From NCBI RefSeq assembly GCF_019634815.1, contig NZ_JAHCAP010000013.1, forward strand, positions 1 to 64,000: a stretch of DNA of 64,000 bases. The letters are read 5' to 3'. This document shows, piece after piece, positions 18,397-28,457 of this stretch (its first letter is position 1; each line of letters begins with the position of its first letter). The stretch is from Dokdonella sp. (GTDB lineage Bacteria; Pseudomonadota; Gammaproteobacteria; Xanthomonadales; Rhodanobacteraceae). Under the pieces are notes generated by a model. It was not told the DNA's origin. It ran no database searches and saw nothing but the letters and a program-made list of their open reading frames with translations. The translations under genes and the position numbers were made by a program.

Positions 18397-18449
18397 GTTG
18401 GTGTATTTCGGGTCGATTCCCACGCAACGGCAGGATGTTTCCGGATCGA

Positions 18450-18992
18450 ATGAGCAACGCGCAACTCCAGCAACTGATCGAGCCCTTGATCGCGGATCTG
18501 GGGCTGGAACTGGTCGGCATCGAATTCAACAGCGGTGCGGGTGGAGGCTTGCTGCGGGTCTACATCGACGAACCCGAGCGCGGCATCGGCATCGAGGATT
18601 GCGAGCGCGCCAGCCGCGAGATTTCCGCGTTGCTCGACGTCAACGATCCGATCGCCGGCCGATACACGCTCGAAGTGTCCTCACCGGGCCTCGAACGCCC
18701 GCTGTTCACGCTCGAGCACTACCGGCGCTTCGCCGGCGAGCAGGTCAAGATCACGGTGAGCCTGCCGCTCGATGGCAGGCGCCGTTTCCAGGGCGTGCTT
18801 CTCGGCGTCGAGGGCGATCACATCAATCTCGATCAGGACGGCAAGACGGTGGCGATCGCACACGCCAATGTCGCCAAGGCGCATCTGGTGCCCGACTACG
18901 CAGCCCTCGGTTTGGGCGCGGCCAAGCCGGGCAAGGCGGAGCGGCCTGCAAAGCCCGTGCAGCCGACCCGCAAGGACAAGCGCAAGAGTTGA
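18450..18992 (+). CDS. rimP: Ribosome maturation factor RimP
   Basis: Cytosolic factor for assembly of the 30S subunit. The 180-residue product has the N-terminal alpha/beta domain (ELVGIEFNSGAGGGLLRVYID) and the motif YTLEVSSPGLERPLF. A C-terminal Sm-like barrel follows, then a basic Pro/Lys-rich tail (about 155-180) not found in E. coli. The ATG at 18450 fits family length; an in-frame ATG five codons earlier is possible. It is the first protein gene of the nusA operon. Confidence 0.95.
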   Translation: MSNAQLQQLIEPLIADLGLELVGIEFNSGAGGGLLRVYIDEPERGIGIEDCERASREISALLDVNDPIAGRYTLEVSSPGLERPLFTLEHYRRFAGEQVKITVSLPLDGRRRFQGVLLGVEGDHINLDQDGKTVAIAHANVAKAHLVPDYAALGLGAAKPGKAERPAKPVQPTRKDKRKS

Positions 18993-19216
18993 GATCGGGC
19001 GCGTCGACGGCATGTCGATGCGTGACATGAAACGCTGTCGCCATGCGCCTCGCGCCGGTTGCGGCGAAATGAAGTTCCCGCCGATGGAGCGGCGTGCAGC
19101 TGCAGTTGGCATGGACGTGAATTTGGATTGAGCGGTGCGCCGGGACTCGTTCCGGCCAGTGGAATCGGATCAACGCAAGGCATTCGGGATTGAAACGGGT
19201 CCCGATGGAGCAAAGC

Positions 19217-20710
19217 ATGAGCAAAGAACTGCTGATGGTCGTCGATGCGGTCGCCAACGAAAAAGGCGTTTCGCGCGGCGTCATTTTCGAAGCGATGGAA
19301 GCGGCTCTCGCTTCCGCGGCCAAGCGCCGCTATGTCGATGAAGACGCCTCCGTGCGTGTCAGCATCGACCGCGAGAGTGGCGAATACGAAACGTTCCGAC
19401 GCTGGGAAGTCGTCGCCGATGACGTCGTCATGGAGTCGCCGGATCGTCAGTTGCGTCTGATGGATGCCGTCGACGAGGTACCCGACATCGAGGTCGGCGC
19501 CTGGATCGAGGAACAGATCGAGAATCCCGATTTCGGCCGAATCTCGGCCCAGGCCGCCAAGCAGGTGATCGTGCAGCGTGTGCGCGAAGCCGAACGCGCG
19601 CTGATCGTGGATGCCTACAAGGATCGCGTCGGGGAACTCATCACCGGCATCGTCAAGCGCGTCGAGCGTGGCAGCATCTATCTCGATCTGGGCGGCAATG
19701 CCGAAGCCTTCGTGCCGCGTGATCGCAGCATCCCGCGCGAGCCGGTGCGCACCGGCGACCGTCTGCGTGGCTACCTCTACGAAGTCAAGTCCGAGCCACG
19801 CGGCCCGCAGTTGTTTGTCTCGCGCACCGCGCCCGAGTTGATGATCGAGCTGTTCAAGCTGGAAGTTCCGGAAGTCGGTCAGGGTCTGGTCGAGATCAAG
19901 GCCTGTGCGCGTGATCCGGGCGATCGCGCCAAGATCGCCGTCATCGCACACGACCAGCGCACCGATCCGATCGGCGCCTGCATCGGCATGCGTGGTTCGC
20001 GCGTGCAGGCGGTATCCAACGAGCTCAACGGCGAGCGCATCGACATCGTGCTGTGGAACGACAATCCTGCGCAGTTCGTCATCAATGCGATGGCACCGGC
20101 CGAAGTGCAGTCGATCATCGTCGACGAGGAAAAGCACTCGATGGACATTGCCGTCGCCGAAGACAAACTGTCGCAGGCCATTGGCCGTGGCGGCCAGAAT
20201 GTTCGTCTGGCGAGCAAGCTCAGTGGCTGGCAGCTCAACGTGATGACCGCCGACCAGGTGCGACAGAAGAGCGAGGCCGAACAGGCCGCCGCGCACCAGT
20301 TGTTCATAGACAAGCTCGAAGTCGACGCCGAGATTGCGCAGATTCTCGTGCAGGAAGGTTTCTCCAGTGTCGAGGAAATCGCCTACGTGCCGACTGCCGA
20401 ATTGCTTGGCATCGAAGGATTCGACGAGGACATCGTCGAGGAATTGCGCGCACGCGCACGCGATGCCTTGCTCACCGAGGCACTCGCGGTCGAAGAGGGC
20501 ATGGAAGAACACCAGCCGGCCGCGGATCTGCTCGCGGTGGAGGGTATGGATGAGCCGCTGGCCTTCGAACTGGCTTCGCATGGCATCACCACGCGTGAAA
20601 ACCTCGCCGATCTGGCCACCGATGAGTTCATGGAACTGGGCATCGAAGGAATCGACGAAGAGCAAGCGGCTGGCCTGATCATGGCGGCACGCGCGGCCGC
20701 GGATTCATAA
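19217..20710 (+). CDS. nusA: Transcription termination/antitermination factor NusA
   Basis: RNA polymerase-associated pausing, termination and antitermination factor. The 497-residue product has the N-terminal polymerase-binding domain (about 1-130), an S1 domain ([26 protein letters not shown]), two KH domains ([32 protein letters not shown]) and two C-terminal acidic repeats ([32 protein letters not shown]). Start ATG 19217 is chosen because GGAG lies six bases before it. It lies 224 bases after rimP, a larger gap than usual, with no recognisable gene in it. Confidence 0.97.
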   Translation: MSKELLMVVDAVANEKGVSRGVIFEAMEAALASAAKRRYVDEDASVRVSIDRESGEYETFRRWEVVADDVVMESPDRQLRLMDAVDEVPDIEVGAWIEEQIENPDFGRISAQAAKQVIVQRVREAERALIVDAYKDRVGELITGIVKRVERGSIYLDLGGNAEAFVPRDRSIPREPVRTGDRLRGYLYEVKSEPRGPQLFVSRTAPELMIELFKLEVPEVGQGLVEIKACARDPGDRAKIAVIAHDQRTDPIGACIGMRGSRVQAVSNELNGERIDIVLWNDNPAQFVINAMAPAEVQSIIVDEEKHSMDIAVAEDKLSQAIGRGGQNVRLASKLSGWQLNVMTADQVRQKSEAEQAAAHQLFIDKLEVDAEIAQILVQEGFSSVEEIAYVPTAELLGIEGFDEDIVEELRARARDALLTEALAVEEGMEEHQPAADLLAVEGMDEPLAFELASHGITTRENLADLATDEFMELGIEGIDEEQAAGLIMAARAAADS

Positions 20711-20858
20711 GCGCAATGGCGACGCACCTTGCCGCGGCAAGGTGCTTGACGAACGGTGGCATGCAACAGCCATCGCAGCGTCACCGGGCGGCGTCAGTGC
20801 GAAGCGCCGCTGCAACAGATTCAAGGCAGGTTCGCACAGGCCACGGAGTACGCAATCG

Positions 20859-23504
20859 ATGTCGGACGTCACCATCAAACAACTGGCCAAGGTGCTCGGC
20901 ACCCCGGTCGACCGGCTGCTCGCGCAGCTCGGTGAGGCCGGCATGAAATTCTCCGACCCCGATCAGGTCATCAGCAGCACCGAGAAGGTGAAGCTGCTCG
21001 GCTTCCTGCGCCGCACGCATGGCAAGAAAGAAGAGGAAGCGCCGGCGGCAGCGCCCGCGTCGCCGCGCCAGATCACGCTCAAGCGCCGCACCGTGAGCGA
21101 AATCACCGTGGCGCCGGGCCAGCGTGGTGCTACCGCCAAGACCGTCAACGTCGAAGTCCGCCAGAAGCGCACCTATGTCAAGCGCAGCACGGTCGAAGAC
21201 AACCAGCCGGTCGATCAGGAACGCGAAGAGGCGCTGCGCAAGCTGGCTGAATCCCAGCTCAAGCGCGAAGCCGAGAGTCAGGCGTTGGCCGAGGCTGACC
21301 GCCGTCGACAAGACGAAGACGCACGCATGCGCGCCGCCGAAGATGCGCGCCGCAGCGCCGCCGAGGCTCTGGCAGCCGAAGAAGAAGCACGCCGCCAGGC
21401 CGAAGAGGCGGCCCGCAACGCTCCGGCGGAAGCGGCGCCCGAGAAGGCTGCCGCGCCCGCAACCGAGCGCCCGCGTCCGGAGCGTCACCGCGATGCGGGC
21501 GCCGGAGCGGGTGCCGGTGCCGGCCCCGGAGACGGCGCGCACCGTCATCGCGTGAAGCATGGTTCGCACCGCATGCAGGATGATGGCGGCAGCGAAGCGG
21601 GCGGTGCCCGCTATTTCGGCAATGAGCTGCATCTTTCGCGCGAGGGCGCGGCGCGCCGCACCGGGCGCAAGAAGGTCAAGCCGCGCGTGGTCGAGCCATC
21701 GCGCTCGGCAGGCTCGCACGCATTCTCCAAACCGACCGCGCCGGTCGTGCGCGAAGTGGCGGTGGGCGAAACGATCACGGTTGCCGACCTGGCCGCCAAG
21801 CTCGCGATCAAGGGCGCCGACGTGGTCAAGGCGCTGTTCAAGATGGGCGTGATGGTCACGATCAATCAGGCGATCGATCACGACACGGCCGTACTGGTTT
21901 CCGAGGAACTCGGTCACAAGGTGGTCGCGGCAACCGATACCAGCGCCGAATCGACTTTGATCGCGCGTCAGGCCGCCGACAGCGGCGAGCGCAGCACGCG
22001 CCCGCCGGTGGTGACGATCATGGGCCATGTCGACCACGGCAAGACCTCGCTGCTCGACTACATCCGCCGTACCAAGGTGGCGGCGGGCGAAGCCGGGGGC
22101 ATCACCCAGCACATCGGTGCGTATCACGTGGAGACACCCAAGGGTGTCATCACCTTCCTCGACACGCCCGGCCACGCCGCCTTCAGTTCGATGCGCGCAC
22201 GCGGCGCGCAGTCGACGGACATCGTGATTCTCGTGGTTGCGGCTGACGATGGCGTGATGCCGCAGACGATCGAAGCGATCAAGCACGCACGCGCGGCCAA
22301 GGTGCCGCTGATCGTTGCGATGAACAAGATGGACAAATCCGACGCCAACCCCGAAGCGGTCAAGCAGGGACTGGTTCAGCACGAAGTCGTGCCCGAGGAA
22401 TGGGGTGGCGACGTGCAAATCGTGCCGCTGTCGGCCAAGACCGGCGCCGGTGTCGACGATCTGCTCGATGCGATTTCGGTGCAGGCCGAGGTGATGGATC
22501 TCAGGGCCGTGGCCGAGGGCCGTGCCAGCGGCGCGGTGATCGAATCAAGCCTCGACAAGGGGCGCGGCCCCGTTGCCACCGTGTTGGTGCAGCAAGGTCT
22601 GCTCAGCAAGGGCGACTTCCTCGTTTGCGGCGTCGAATATGGACGCGTCCGCGCGCTGTTCAACGAATCCGGCGCGCAGGTGGAATCGGCGGGGCCGTCG
22701 ATTCCGGTGCAGGTACTCGGTCTGTCGGGCGTGCCGCAGGCGGGCGATGATTTTGTCGTCGTTGCCGATGAGCGTCTGGCCAAGGACGTGGCGCAGCAGC
22801 GCCAGACCAAGCGCCGCGAGACGCGCCTGGTCAAGCAGGCCGGCAACCGCATGGAAGACCTCATGGCGCAGATGGGGGAAGGCACCGGCCAACTCGCACT
22901 CAACATCGTGGTCAAGGCCGACGTGCAAGGTTCGGCGGAGGCGCTGCGCGAAGCACTCGATGCGATCACCACCGAGAAGATCAAGGTCAACGTGATTTCT
23001 GCGGGTGTCGGCGGCATTACCGAATCGGACGCCACGTTGGCGGCAGCGTCCAAGGCCGTCATCATCGGTTTCAACGTGCGCGCCGATGCCTCGGCACGCA
23101 AGGTGATCGAGGCGAACGGGCTTGATCTGCGCTATTTCTCGATCATTTACGATGTGATCGATCAGGTGAGGCAGGTCGCCACCGGTTTGCTTGGTACCGA
23201 GGTGCGCGAGGAGATCATCGGCATCGCCCAGGTGCGCGACGTGTTCCGCAGTTCCAAGTTCGGCGCCATCGCTGGTTGCATGGTGATCGAAGGTACGGTC
23301 AAGCGCAGCAAGCCGATCCGCGTGTTGCGCGACAACACCGTGATTTTCGAAGGTGAGCTCGAATCGCTGCGCCGCTTCAAGGAAAACGTCGACGAAGTGC
23401 GCAACGGCACCGAGTGCGGCATTGGCGTCAAGCAGTACAACGACGTCAAGCCGGGCGACCAGATCGAGTGCTTCGAACGCATCGAGGTGGCGCGCACGCT
23501 GTAA
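20859..23504 (+). CDS. infB: Translation initiation factor IF-2
   Basis: GTPase that places formyl-Met-tRNA on the 30S subunit. The 881-residue protein has an N-terminal IF2_N motif ([18 protein letters not shown]) and a long charged Ala/Glu/Arg-rich linker (about 100-270). A second IF2_N domain follows ([18 protein letters not shown]). The G domain starts near residue 388 ([31 protein letters not shown]), and beta-barrel domains end in [17 protein letters not shown] 20859 is chosen because the IF2_N motif begins there and a GGAG lies ~10 bases upstream. Its substrate tRNA is encoded at the head of the same block. Confidence 0.97.
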   Translation: MSDVTIKQLAKVLGTPVDRLLAQLGEAGMKFSDPDQVISSTEKVKLLGFLRRTHGKKEEEAPAAAPASPRQITLKRRTVSEITVAPGQRGATAKTVNVEVRQKRTYVKRSTVEDNQPVDQEREEALRKLAESQLKREAESQALAEADRRRQDEDARMRAAEDARRSAAEALAAEEEARRQAEEAARNAPAEAAPEKAAAPATERPRPERHRDAGAGAGAGAGPGDGAHRHRVKHGSHRMQDDGGSEAGGARYFGNELHLSREGAARRTGRKKVKPRVVEPSRSAGSHAFSKPTAPVVREVAVGETITVADLAAKLAIKGADVVKALFKMGVMVTINQAIDHDTAVLVSEELGHKVVAATDTSAESTLIARQAADSGERSTRPPVVTIMGHVDHGKTSLLDYIRRTKVAAGEAGGITQHIGAYHVETPKGVITFLDTPGHAAFSSMRARGAQSTDIVILVVAADDGVMPQTIEAIKHARAAKVPLIVAMNKMDKSDANPEAVKQGLVQHEVVPEEWGGDVQIVPLSAKTGAGVDDLLDAISVQAEVMDLRAVAEGRASGAVIESSLDKGRGPVATVLVQQGLLSKGDFLVCGVEYGRVRALFNESGAQVESAGPSIPVQVLGLSGVPQAGDDFVVVADERLAKDVAQQRQTKRRETRLVKQAGNRMEDLMAQMGEGTGQLALNIVVKADVQGSAEALREALDAITTEKIKVNVISAGVGGITESDATLAAASKAVIIGFNVRADASARKVIEANGLDLRYFSIIYDVIDQVRQVATGLLGTEVREEIIGIAQVRDVFRSSKFGAIAGCMVIEGTVKRSKPIRVLRDNTVIFEGELESLRRFKENVDEVRNGTECGIGVKQYNDVKPGDQIECFERIEVARTL

Positions 23505-23510
23505 TGCGAC

Positions 23511-23542
23511 GCGGGAAGCGGGTCATGCCGCTTCCCGCTTTC
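23511..23542 (+). terminator. Hairpin between infB and rbfA
   Basis: An 11-base-pair stem, GCGGGAAGCGG with CCGCTTCCCGC, closes a six-base loop and is followed by TTTCTGCTT. It could be a partial terminator that lowers expression of rbfA-truB or a 3' stabiliser for infB mRNA. Confidence 0.55.
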
Positions 23543-23570
23543 TGCTTCGCCCAACCGGTTTCACCGCACC

Positions 23571-23915
23571 ATGCCCGCCAAGTCATTCAATCGCTCCGAC
23601 CGTGTTTCCGCCGAACTGCGCCGTGAAGTGGCGCTGCTCGTGCATGCGGCCGTGCGCGAGCATGCCTTGCCTTCGGTGAGCGTTTCCGATGTCGAGGTCA
23701 CGCGCGACCTCGACGTGGCCACGATCTACGTGACGGCCTTGCTTGGCGATGAAGGCCCGCGCGCGGCCAAGGCGCTCAACGAGCTGGCCAGGGATTTCCG
23801 CCGCGAATTGTCGCGCTCGATGAAGCTGCGGCGCGTGCCCGAACTGCGCTTTCGCTATGACGATTCGGTCGACAAGGGCGAGCGCATCGAGGCGCTGCTG
23901 CGCGAAAAGCCGTGA
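23571..23915 (+). CDS. rbfA: Ribosome-binding factor A
   Basis: 30S maturation factor that binds free small subunits near helix 1 of 16S rRNA. The 114-residue product has the single KH-like fold, with conserved SDVEVTRDLDVATIYVT and LRFRYDDSVDKGERIEALL. No clear Shine-Dalgarno sequence precedes the ATG. It sits between infB and truB as usual. Confidence 0.95.
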   Translation: MPAKSFNRSDRVSAELRREVALLVHAAVREHALPSVSVSDVEVTRDLDVATIYVTALLGDEGPRAAKALNELARDFRRELSRSMKLRRVPELRFRYDDSVDKGERIEALLREKP

Positions 23916-23954
23916 TCGCGCGGGCGCGATCCTGATCCGCGGGTGCGCTGCGTG

Positions 23955-24935
23955 ATGCCCGCTGACCGCCCGAGCAAGCGCAAACAGAAGGTGCAGACGC
24001 GTCGTCCGCCCTTGCGTGCGGTCGATGGCATCCTCTTGCTCGACAAGCCGCAGGGCCTGAGCTCAAACGCGGCCTTGCAGAAGGTGCGGCATCTGCTGCA
24101 GGCCGAAAAAGCCGGTCACACCGGCAGTCTCGATCCGCTCGCCACCGGCCTGTTGCCCTTGTGTTTTGGTGAGGCGACCAAGATTGCGGGCCTGCTGCTG
24201 GGCTCGCGCAAGGCCTACCGCACACAGGCGCGGCTGGGCGTCACCACCACCACCGACGATGCCGAGGGCGAAGTCCTGCGTCGTCGGGAAGTGCCGCCAC
24301 TGGACGTGGCAACGATCGAAAGAGCGCTGGCTGCACTCACGGGGCGCATCATGCAAACGCCGCCGATCTACAGCGCGCTCAAGCAGGACGGCGTGCCGCT
24401 GTATCGGCGCGCGCGCCACGGCGAAGCGGTGGTCGCGACGCCGCGCGAAGTCGAGGTGCAGCGTTTCGAACTGCTCGAACAGCACGCTGATCGTCTCGAA
24501 CTCCTGATCGAATGCGGTTCGGGTACCTATGTGCGCTCGTTGGTGCGCGATCTGGGCGAGACGCTCGGCTGCGGCGCGCATGTGACGATGCTGCGGCGGT
24601 TGTGGGTCGAACCCTTCCTCAAGCCGCAGATGCATACGCTGGAAGAGTTGACCGAACTGGCAAAGGGCGATGCGGCCGCGCTCGATGCCTTGTTGATTCC
24701 ACTTGAAGCCGGGCTTGCCGGCTACCCGCAAGTTCGGCTCGATGCCGATCAGGCCACGCGCCTGCGCCAGGGGCAGGCGATCGTCTGGACAGGCGTGCCG
24801 GGACCTTGCGTGGCCCTCGACGGGCAGGGCAAGGCGGTCGCGCTGGCCGAGTGTGCGGGCGGGACCTTGCGCGCACTGCGCGGCTTCAACGCGCGGGGAA
24901 GATCCGCGCTCGCGCCTGGCGACACTCCGGTCTGA
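23955..24935 (+). CDS. truB: tRNA pseudouridine-55 synthase
   Basis: Makes pseudouridine 55 in the T-loop of tRNAs. The 326-residue product has [14 protein letters not shown], the catalytic Asp near residue 60 in [18 protein letters not shown], and the [19 protein letters not shown] substrate-binding segment. The C-terminal PUA-like domain is present. A GTG four codons upstream is an alternative start. The basic N-terminal stretch of ~20 residues is longer than in E. coli. Its stop is followed within 40 bases by the REP cluster. Confidence 0.95.
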   Translation: MPADRPSKRKQKVQTRRPPLRAVDGILLLDKPQGLSSNAALQKVRHLLQAEKAGHTGSLDPLATGLLPLCFGEATKIAGLLLGSRKAYRTQARLGVTTTTDDAEGEVLRRREVPPLDVATIERALAALTGRIMQTPPIYSALKQDGVPLYRRARHGEAVVATPREVEVQRFELLEQHADRLELLIECGSGTYVRSLVRDLGETLGCGAHVTMLRRLWVEPFLKPQMHTLEELTELAKGDAAALDALLIPLEAGLAGYPQVRLDADQATRLRQGQAIVWTGVPGPCVALDGQGKAVALAECAGGTLRALRGFNARGRSALAPGDTPV

Positions 24936-24970
24936 CCCTGATTTTGCGGGAGCTCCGAAAGGCGCGTTTT

Positions 24971-25316
24971 GTAGAGTCGAGCTTGCTCGACTCGGGCGCG
25001 GGCGGGGCAGGCCGCGGGGAACGCACGGCAGCGGAGCAAGCTCCGCTCCACGACGGTGGGTTTTGTAGAGTCGAGCTTGCTCGACTCGGGCGCGGGCGGG
25101 GCAGGCCGCGGGGCGCGCACGGCAGCGGAGCAAGCTCCGGTCTACGTTGGAGGGCGGGTTGGGCCGAGGCAGCGGAGCAAGCTCCGCTCTACGTTGGATG
25201 GCGGGTTGGGCCGAGGCAGCGGAGCAAGCTCCGCTCTACGGCGGGTTGGGCCGGGGCAGCGGAGCAAGCTCCGCTCCACGACGGCGGGCTTTGTAGAGTC
25301 GAGCTTGCTCGACTCG
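24971..25316. repeat. REP palindrome cluster (GTAG-headed, two subfamilies)
   Basis: At least eight 24-base palindromic units lie between truB and rpsO. Three face forward (24971, 25065, 25293), each GTAG plus a stem AGTCGAGC/GCTCGACT. Five are the reverse complement of a related unit, GTAG or GTGG plus AGCGGAGC/GCTCCGCT (starting at about 25028, 25123, 25170, 25216, 25256). Spacers are also repeated: one GC-rich 33-base spacer occurs twice and a GGCGGGTTGGGCC spacer recurs. GTAG-headed palindromes in paired orientations are typical of REP elements mobilised by RAYT transposases in Xanthomonadales. No RAYT gene is in this window. Confidence 0.85.
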
Positions 25317-25391
25317 GGCCGTGGGCTTCGTGGAGACAGGCTGGCGTGGCTCGCCCTTCGGCAGCTGCGCACATTGCAGTGCAAAAAGGGT

Positions 25392-25397
25392 TAGAAT
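25392..25397 (+). promoter_or_regulatory. Candidate -10 element for rpsO
   Basis: TAGAAT lies about 90 bases before rpsO and directly after the REP cluster. There is no convincing -35 hexamer at 16-18 bases, so support is modest. Confidence 0.3.
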
Positions 25398-25485
25398 AGC
25401 CGGCTTCCCGCAACACCCACCCTGACGCGGATCGTGCTCTCGACAGGCCGAACCGCGCCGCATGTTCCATCAAGAGGATCCCGCC

Positions 25486-25755
25486 ATGTCGCTTTCCGTT
25501 GAACAGACTTCCAAGATCATTGCCGACTACGGTCGCGGCGCCAAGGACACCGGTTCGCCCGAAGTCCAGGTCGCACTGCTGTCGGCGCGCATCGAGCACT
25601 TGTCCAAGCATTTCGCCAGCCACGACAAGGATCACCACTCGCGTCGCGGCCTGCTCAAGATGGTCAACCAGCGCCGCAGCCTGCTCGGTTATCTCAAGGC
25701 CAAGGATGTCGAGCGCTACAAGACGCTGATCGAGCGTCTGGGACTGCGCCGCTAA
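25486..25755 (+). CDS. rpsO: 30S ribosomal protein S15
   Basis: Primary 16S rRNA-binding protein of the 30S platform. The 89-residue product is canonical: [42 protein letters not shown], and the C-terminal [14 protein letters not shown]. The ATG at 25486 has an AAGAGGA element upstream; the frame extends eight codons further but lacks support. It forms the conserved rpsO-pnp pair. Confidence 0.97.
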   Translation: MSLSVEQTSKIIADYGRGAKDTGSPEVQVALLSARIEHLSKHFASHDKDHHSRRGLLKMVNQRRSLLGYLKAKDVERYKTLIERLGLRR

Positions 25756-25765
25756 TCGCGCATCA

Positions 25766-25810
25766 ACGGCTCCGGAATCGCCAATCGCGTTCCGGGGCCG
25801 TTTGCTTTTG
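25766..25810 (+). terminator. Terminator after rpsO
   Basis: ACGGCTCCGGAA and TTCCGGGGCCGT pair with one bulge around a 12-base loop and are followed by TTTGCTTTT. This resembles the attenuator between rpsO and pnp in other gammaproteobacteria. Confidence 0.7.
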
Positions 25811-25829
25811 GCGTTCGTGCGCGAACGCC
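25810..25829 (+). promoter_or_regulatory. Hairpin in the pnp leader
   Basis: GGCGTTCG-tgcg-CGAACGCC is a perfect 8-base-pair hairpin immediately after the rpsO terminator and ~95 bases before pnp. In E. coli a leader stem-loop cut by RNase III mediates pnp autoregulation. This one is much shorter, so a similar role is only a suggestion. Confidence 0.35.
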
Positions 25830-25923
25830 GCATGCAACACAGGGCGATCATCGCCGACCGCAATTCCGCATGAATCCAGGTCCGCTCCACGGGGAGTGTG
25901 CCTTTCAAGACAGGACAATCAAC

Positions 25924-28026
25924 GTGGCAAAGACAACCAAGTCGTTCCAGTACGGTAAACACATGGTGACGCTGGAGACGGGTGAAGTCGCCCGCCAGGC
26001 TTCCGGCGCCGTGATGGTGTCGATGGATGGCACCGTCGTGCTGGTCACCGCGGTTGCCGCCGCCAAGGCCCGCGAAGGTCAGGACTTCTTTCCGCTCACC
26101 GTCGACTACGTCGAAAAGTTCTACTCCGCTGGTCGTATTCCGGGCGGCTTCTTCAAGCGCGAGGGCCGTCCGACCGAGAAGGAAACACTCACCAGCCGCC
26201 TCATCGATCGTCCGGTGCGTCCGCTGTTCCCCGAGGACTACAAGAACGAAGTCCAGGTCATCGCCCAGGTCGTCTCGCTCAATCCCGAGGTCGACGGCGA
26301 CATCGCCGCGATGATCGGCGCCTCGGCGGCCCTCTCGCTCGCCGGCATCCCGTTCAAGGGCCCGATCGGCGCGGCTCGCGTCGGTTACGCCAATGGCCAG
26401 TACATCCTCAATCCGACCAAGTCCGATCTGGCAACTTCCGAGCTCGATCTGGTCGTCGCCGGCACCTCCAACGCCGTGCTGATGGTCGAATCCGAAGCCA
26501 AGCTGCTCAGCGAAGAGGTCATGCTCGGCGCGGTGGTGTTCGGCCACAAGTCGCTGCAGATCGTGATCAATGCGATCAACGAGTTGACCGTTGCCGCAGG
26601 CACCCAGGCTTCGACCTGGACCGCGCCGGCCAAGAACGAGGCGCTGATCGGTGCGCTCAAGGAAGCCGTGGGCAGCAAGCTCGCGCAGGCCTTCCAGATC
26701 CGCGACAAGCTGCAGCGCCGCGACGCGATCGCGGTGATCAAGCAGGACGCGCAGGTCGCGCTGGCGGGCCGCGTTGAAGCCGAAGGCTGGGCTGTGGGCG
26801 ACGTCGCCAAGGAATTCGGCGAACTCGAATACCACACCCTGCGCGATGCCGTGCTCGCCACTAAGGTGCGCATCGACGGCCGCCAGCTCGACGACATCCG
26901 CCCGATCACCTGCCGCGTCGGCGTGCTGCCGCGCACGCACGGCTCGGCGCTGTTCACGCGCGGCGAGACGCAGGCGCTGGTCACGGTCACGCTGGGCACC
27001 ACCCGCGATGCGCAGATCATCGACGCGCCCGAAGGCGAATCCAAGGACGCCTTCCTGTTCCATTACAACTTCCCGCCGTTCTCGGTCGGTGAGTGCGGCC
27101 GCTTCGGCGCGCCCAAGCGCCGCGAAATCGGCCACGGCCGCCTCGCCAAGCGTGGCGTGCAGGCGGTCAAGCCGACGATTGAGGCCTTCCCCTACGTGCT
27201 GCGCGTGGTTTCGGAAATCACCGAATCCAACGGCTCCTCGTCGATGGCCTCGGTGTGCGGTTCCTCGCTGGCGATGATGGACGCGGGCGTGCCGCTGTCG
27301 GCGCCGGTCGCCGGCATTGCGATGGGCCTGGTCAAGGAAGGCAACCAGTTCGTCGTGCTGTCCGACATCCTTGGTGACGAGGATCATCTGGGCGACATGG
27401 ATTTCAAGGTCGCCGGTTCCGCCGCGGGCATCAGCGCGCTGCAGATGGACATCAAGATCGACGGCATCACCGAAGAGATCATGAAGGTCGCGCTGGAACA
27501 GGCCAAGCGCGGTCGCCTGCACATCCTCGGCGAAATGGGCAAGGTGATCAGCACCTCGCGCAATGAAATGAGCGAGTTCGCGCCGCGCCTGATCACGATG
27601 AAGATTCATCCGGACAAGATTCGCGAAGTCATCGGCAAGGGCGGCACCACGATCCGCTCGATCACCGAAGAGACGGGTGCGACGATCGACATCAACGATG
27701 ACGGCACGGTGGTGATCGCCTCGGTCAACCGCGATGCCGGTGAAGCCGCCAAGAAGCGCATCGAGCAGATCGTTTCCGATGTCGAGCCGGGCCGCATCTA
27801 CGAGGGCAAGGTCGTCAAGCTCATGGACTTCGGCGCCTTCGTCACCATCCTGCCTGGCAAGGACGGTCTCGTGCACGTCTCGCAGATTTCCAACGAGCGC
27901 GTCGAGAAGGTTTCCGACAAGCTCAAGGAAGGCGACGTGGTCAAGGTCAAGGTGCTCGAGGTCGACAAGCAGGGCCGCATCCGCCTGTCGATGAAGGCTG
28001 TCACCGAAGACGCGCCCGCGGCGTGA
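25924..28026 (+). CDS. pnp: Polyribonucleotide nucleotidyltransferase (PNPase)
   Basis: Phosphorolytic 3'-5' exoribonuclease of mRNA decay. The 700-residue product starts from GTG 25924 ([19 protein letters not shown]), with an AGGA element ~8 bases upstream. Two RNase PH domains are present (for example [22 protein letters not shown] and [14 protein letters not shown] [13 protein letters not shown]). A KH domain ([20 protein letters not shown]) and an S1 domain ([20 protein letters not shown]) follow. A longer frame from ATG 25870 would add 18 unrelated residues and is not favoured. Confidence 0.96.
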   Translation: MAKTTKSFQYGKHMVTLETGEVARQASGAVMVSMDGTVVLVTAVAAAKAREGQDFFPLTVDYVEKFYSAGRIPGGFFKREGRPTEKETLTSRLIDRPVRPLFPEDYKNEVQVIAQVVSLNPEVDGDIAAMIGASAALSLAGIPFKGPIGAARVGYANGQYILNPTKSDLATSELDLVVAGTSNAVLMVESEAKLLSEEVMLGAVVFGHKSLQIVINAINELTVAAGTQASTWTAPAKNEALIGALKEAVGSKLAQAFQIRDKLQRRDAIAVIKQDAQVALAGRVEAEGWAVGDVAKEFGELEYHTLRDAVLATKVRIDGRQLDDIRPITCRVGVLPRTHGSALFTRGETQALVTVTLGTTRDAQIIDAPEGESKDAFLFHYNFPPFSVGECGRFGAPKRREIGHGRLAKRGVQAVKPTIEAFPYVLRVVSEITESNGSSSMASVCGSSLAMMDAGVPLSAPVAGIAMGLVKEGNQFVVLSDILGDEDHLGDMDFKVAGSAAGISALQMDIKIDGITEEIMKVALEQAKRGRLHILGEMGKVISTSRNEMSEFAPRLITMKIHPDKIREVIGKGGTTIRSITEETGATIDINDDGTVVIASVNRDAGEAAKKRIEQIVSDVEPGRIYEGKVVKLMDFGAFVTILPGKDGLVHVSQISNERVEKVSDKLKEGDVVKVKVLEVDKQGRIRLSMKAVTEDAPAA

Positions 28027-28034
28027 TTCGAGCT

Positions 28035-28092
28035 GTGGCGCCGGCCCGCCGGCGCCACGCCCAGATTGGTCCGCCGCGTCTCGTGCGGCGGA
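28035..28092 (+). terminator. Two adjacent hairpins after pnp
   Basis: A perfect 11-base-pair stem (28035-28058, GTGGCGCCGGC with its complement, two-base loop) is followed by an 8-base-pair stem (28070-28092, TCCGCCGC-gtctcgt-GCGGCGGA). No T-run follows either. They probably mark the 3' end of the pnp mRNA. Confidence 0.45.
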
Positions 28093-28135
28093 TTCCTGCA
28101 AAGATGCCCACGCTGCCGACTTGATTGCGCAATCG

Positions 28136-28444
28136 ATGGCAATGCCCAGTTACGATGAAATGGCCATGCGTGTCGGCCAGCCATGCCGGCTGGAACGCTG
28201 CGACGGCAATGCGGCGGGCTCGCCGTATCCAGCGATCCTGCACTCGATCAGTGCACGGCGCGTGCACTCGGGCTACGAGCAGTTCTCGCTGCTCTTTCAT
28301 TCCCGGCAGGATCAGCCGGAACAGCAAGCGATTCATGCCGCCACCTTCGATGACGGCATCAGCTGGGAAGTTTTTCTGGTGCCAGTGGCGCGCGTGGCAG
28401 AAGGCTATGCCTACGAAGCCTGCTTCAACCGCGCGCTCGGATGA
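28136..28444 (+). CDS. DUF6916-like small protein (cytoplasmic version)
   Basis: About 102 residues with no signal peptide. The pattern (bacterial polar N-terminus, VGQPCRLER, then QFSLLFHSRQDQPEQQAIHAA, WEVFLVPVAR and YEACFNRAL) resembles the small DUF6916 proteins encoded next to tail-collar genes. The function is unknown. The start is uncertain: ATG 28136, ATG 28142 and TTG 28121 are all in frame and none has a clear ribosome-binding site. It shares its fold pattern with the convergently oriented gene at 28458-28859; their stop codons are 13 bases apart. Confidence 0.65.
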   Translation: MAMPSYDEMAMRVGQPCRLERCDGNAAGSPYPAILHSISARRVHSGYEQFSLLFHSRQDQPEQQAIHAATFDDGISWEVFLVPVARVAEGYAYEACFNRALG

Positions 28445-28457
28445 TGACGCCTGCGAC

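Larger units (their letters stand above)
18187..18449 (+). promoter_or_regulatory. Structured leader between metY and rimP
   Basis: This 263-base leader holds five short perfect hairpins. Their loops recur: GCCGC-gagat-GCGGC (18226-18240), GCCCA-gga-TGGGC (18260-18272), GTGCA-gga-TGCAC (18307-18319), ACTGC-gagat-GCAGT (18321-18335) and ATGGGC-ctcgt-GCCCAT (18375-18391). The first and last are followed by T-runs and are intrinsic terminators. Such an arrangement would release the tRNA and make expression of rimP-nusA-infB depend on read-through. In E. coli NusA controls its own operon; whether it acts on this leader is inference. Confidence 0.65.

Noticed and set aside
18993..19216. A small gene between rimP and nusA
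   Set aside because: Short open frames exist but none has a ribosome-binding site or recognisable product.
24971..25316. A CRISPR array
   Set aside because: The repeats are palindromic, occur in both orientations and are separated by repeated rather than unique spacers, and no cas genes are near.
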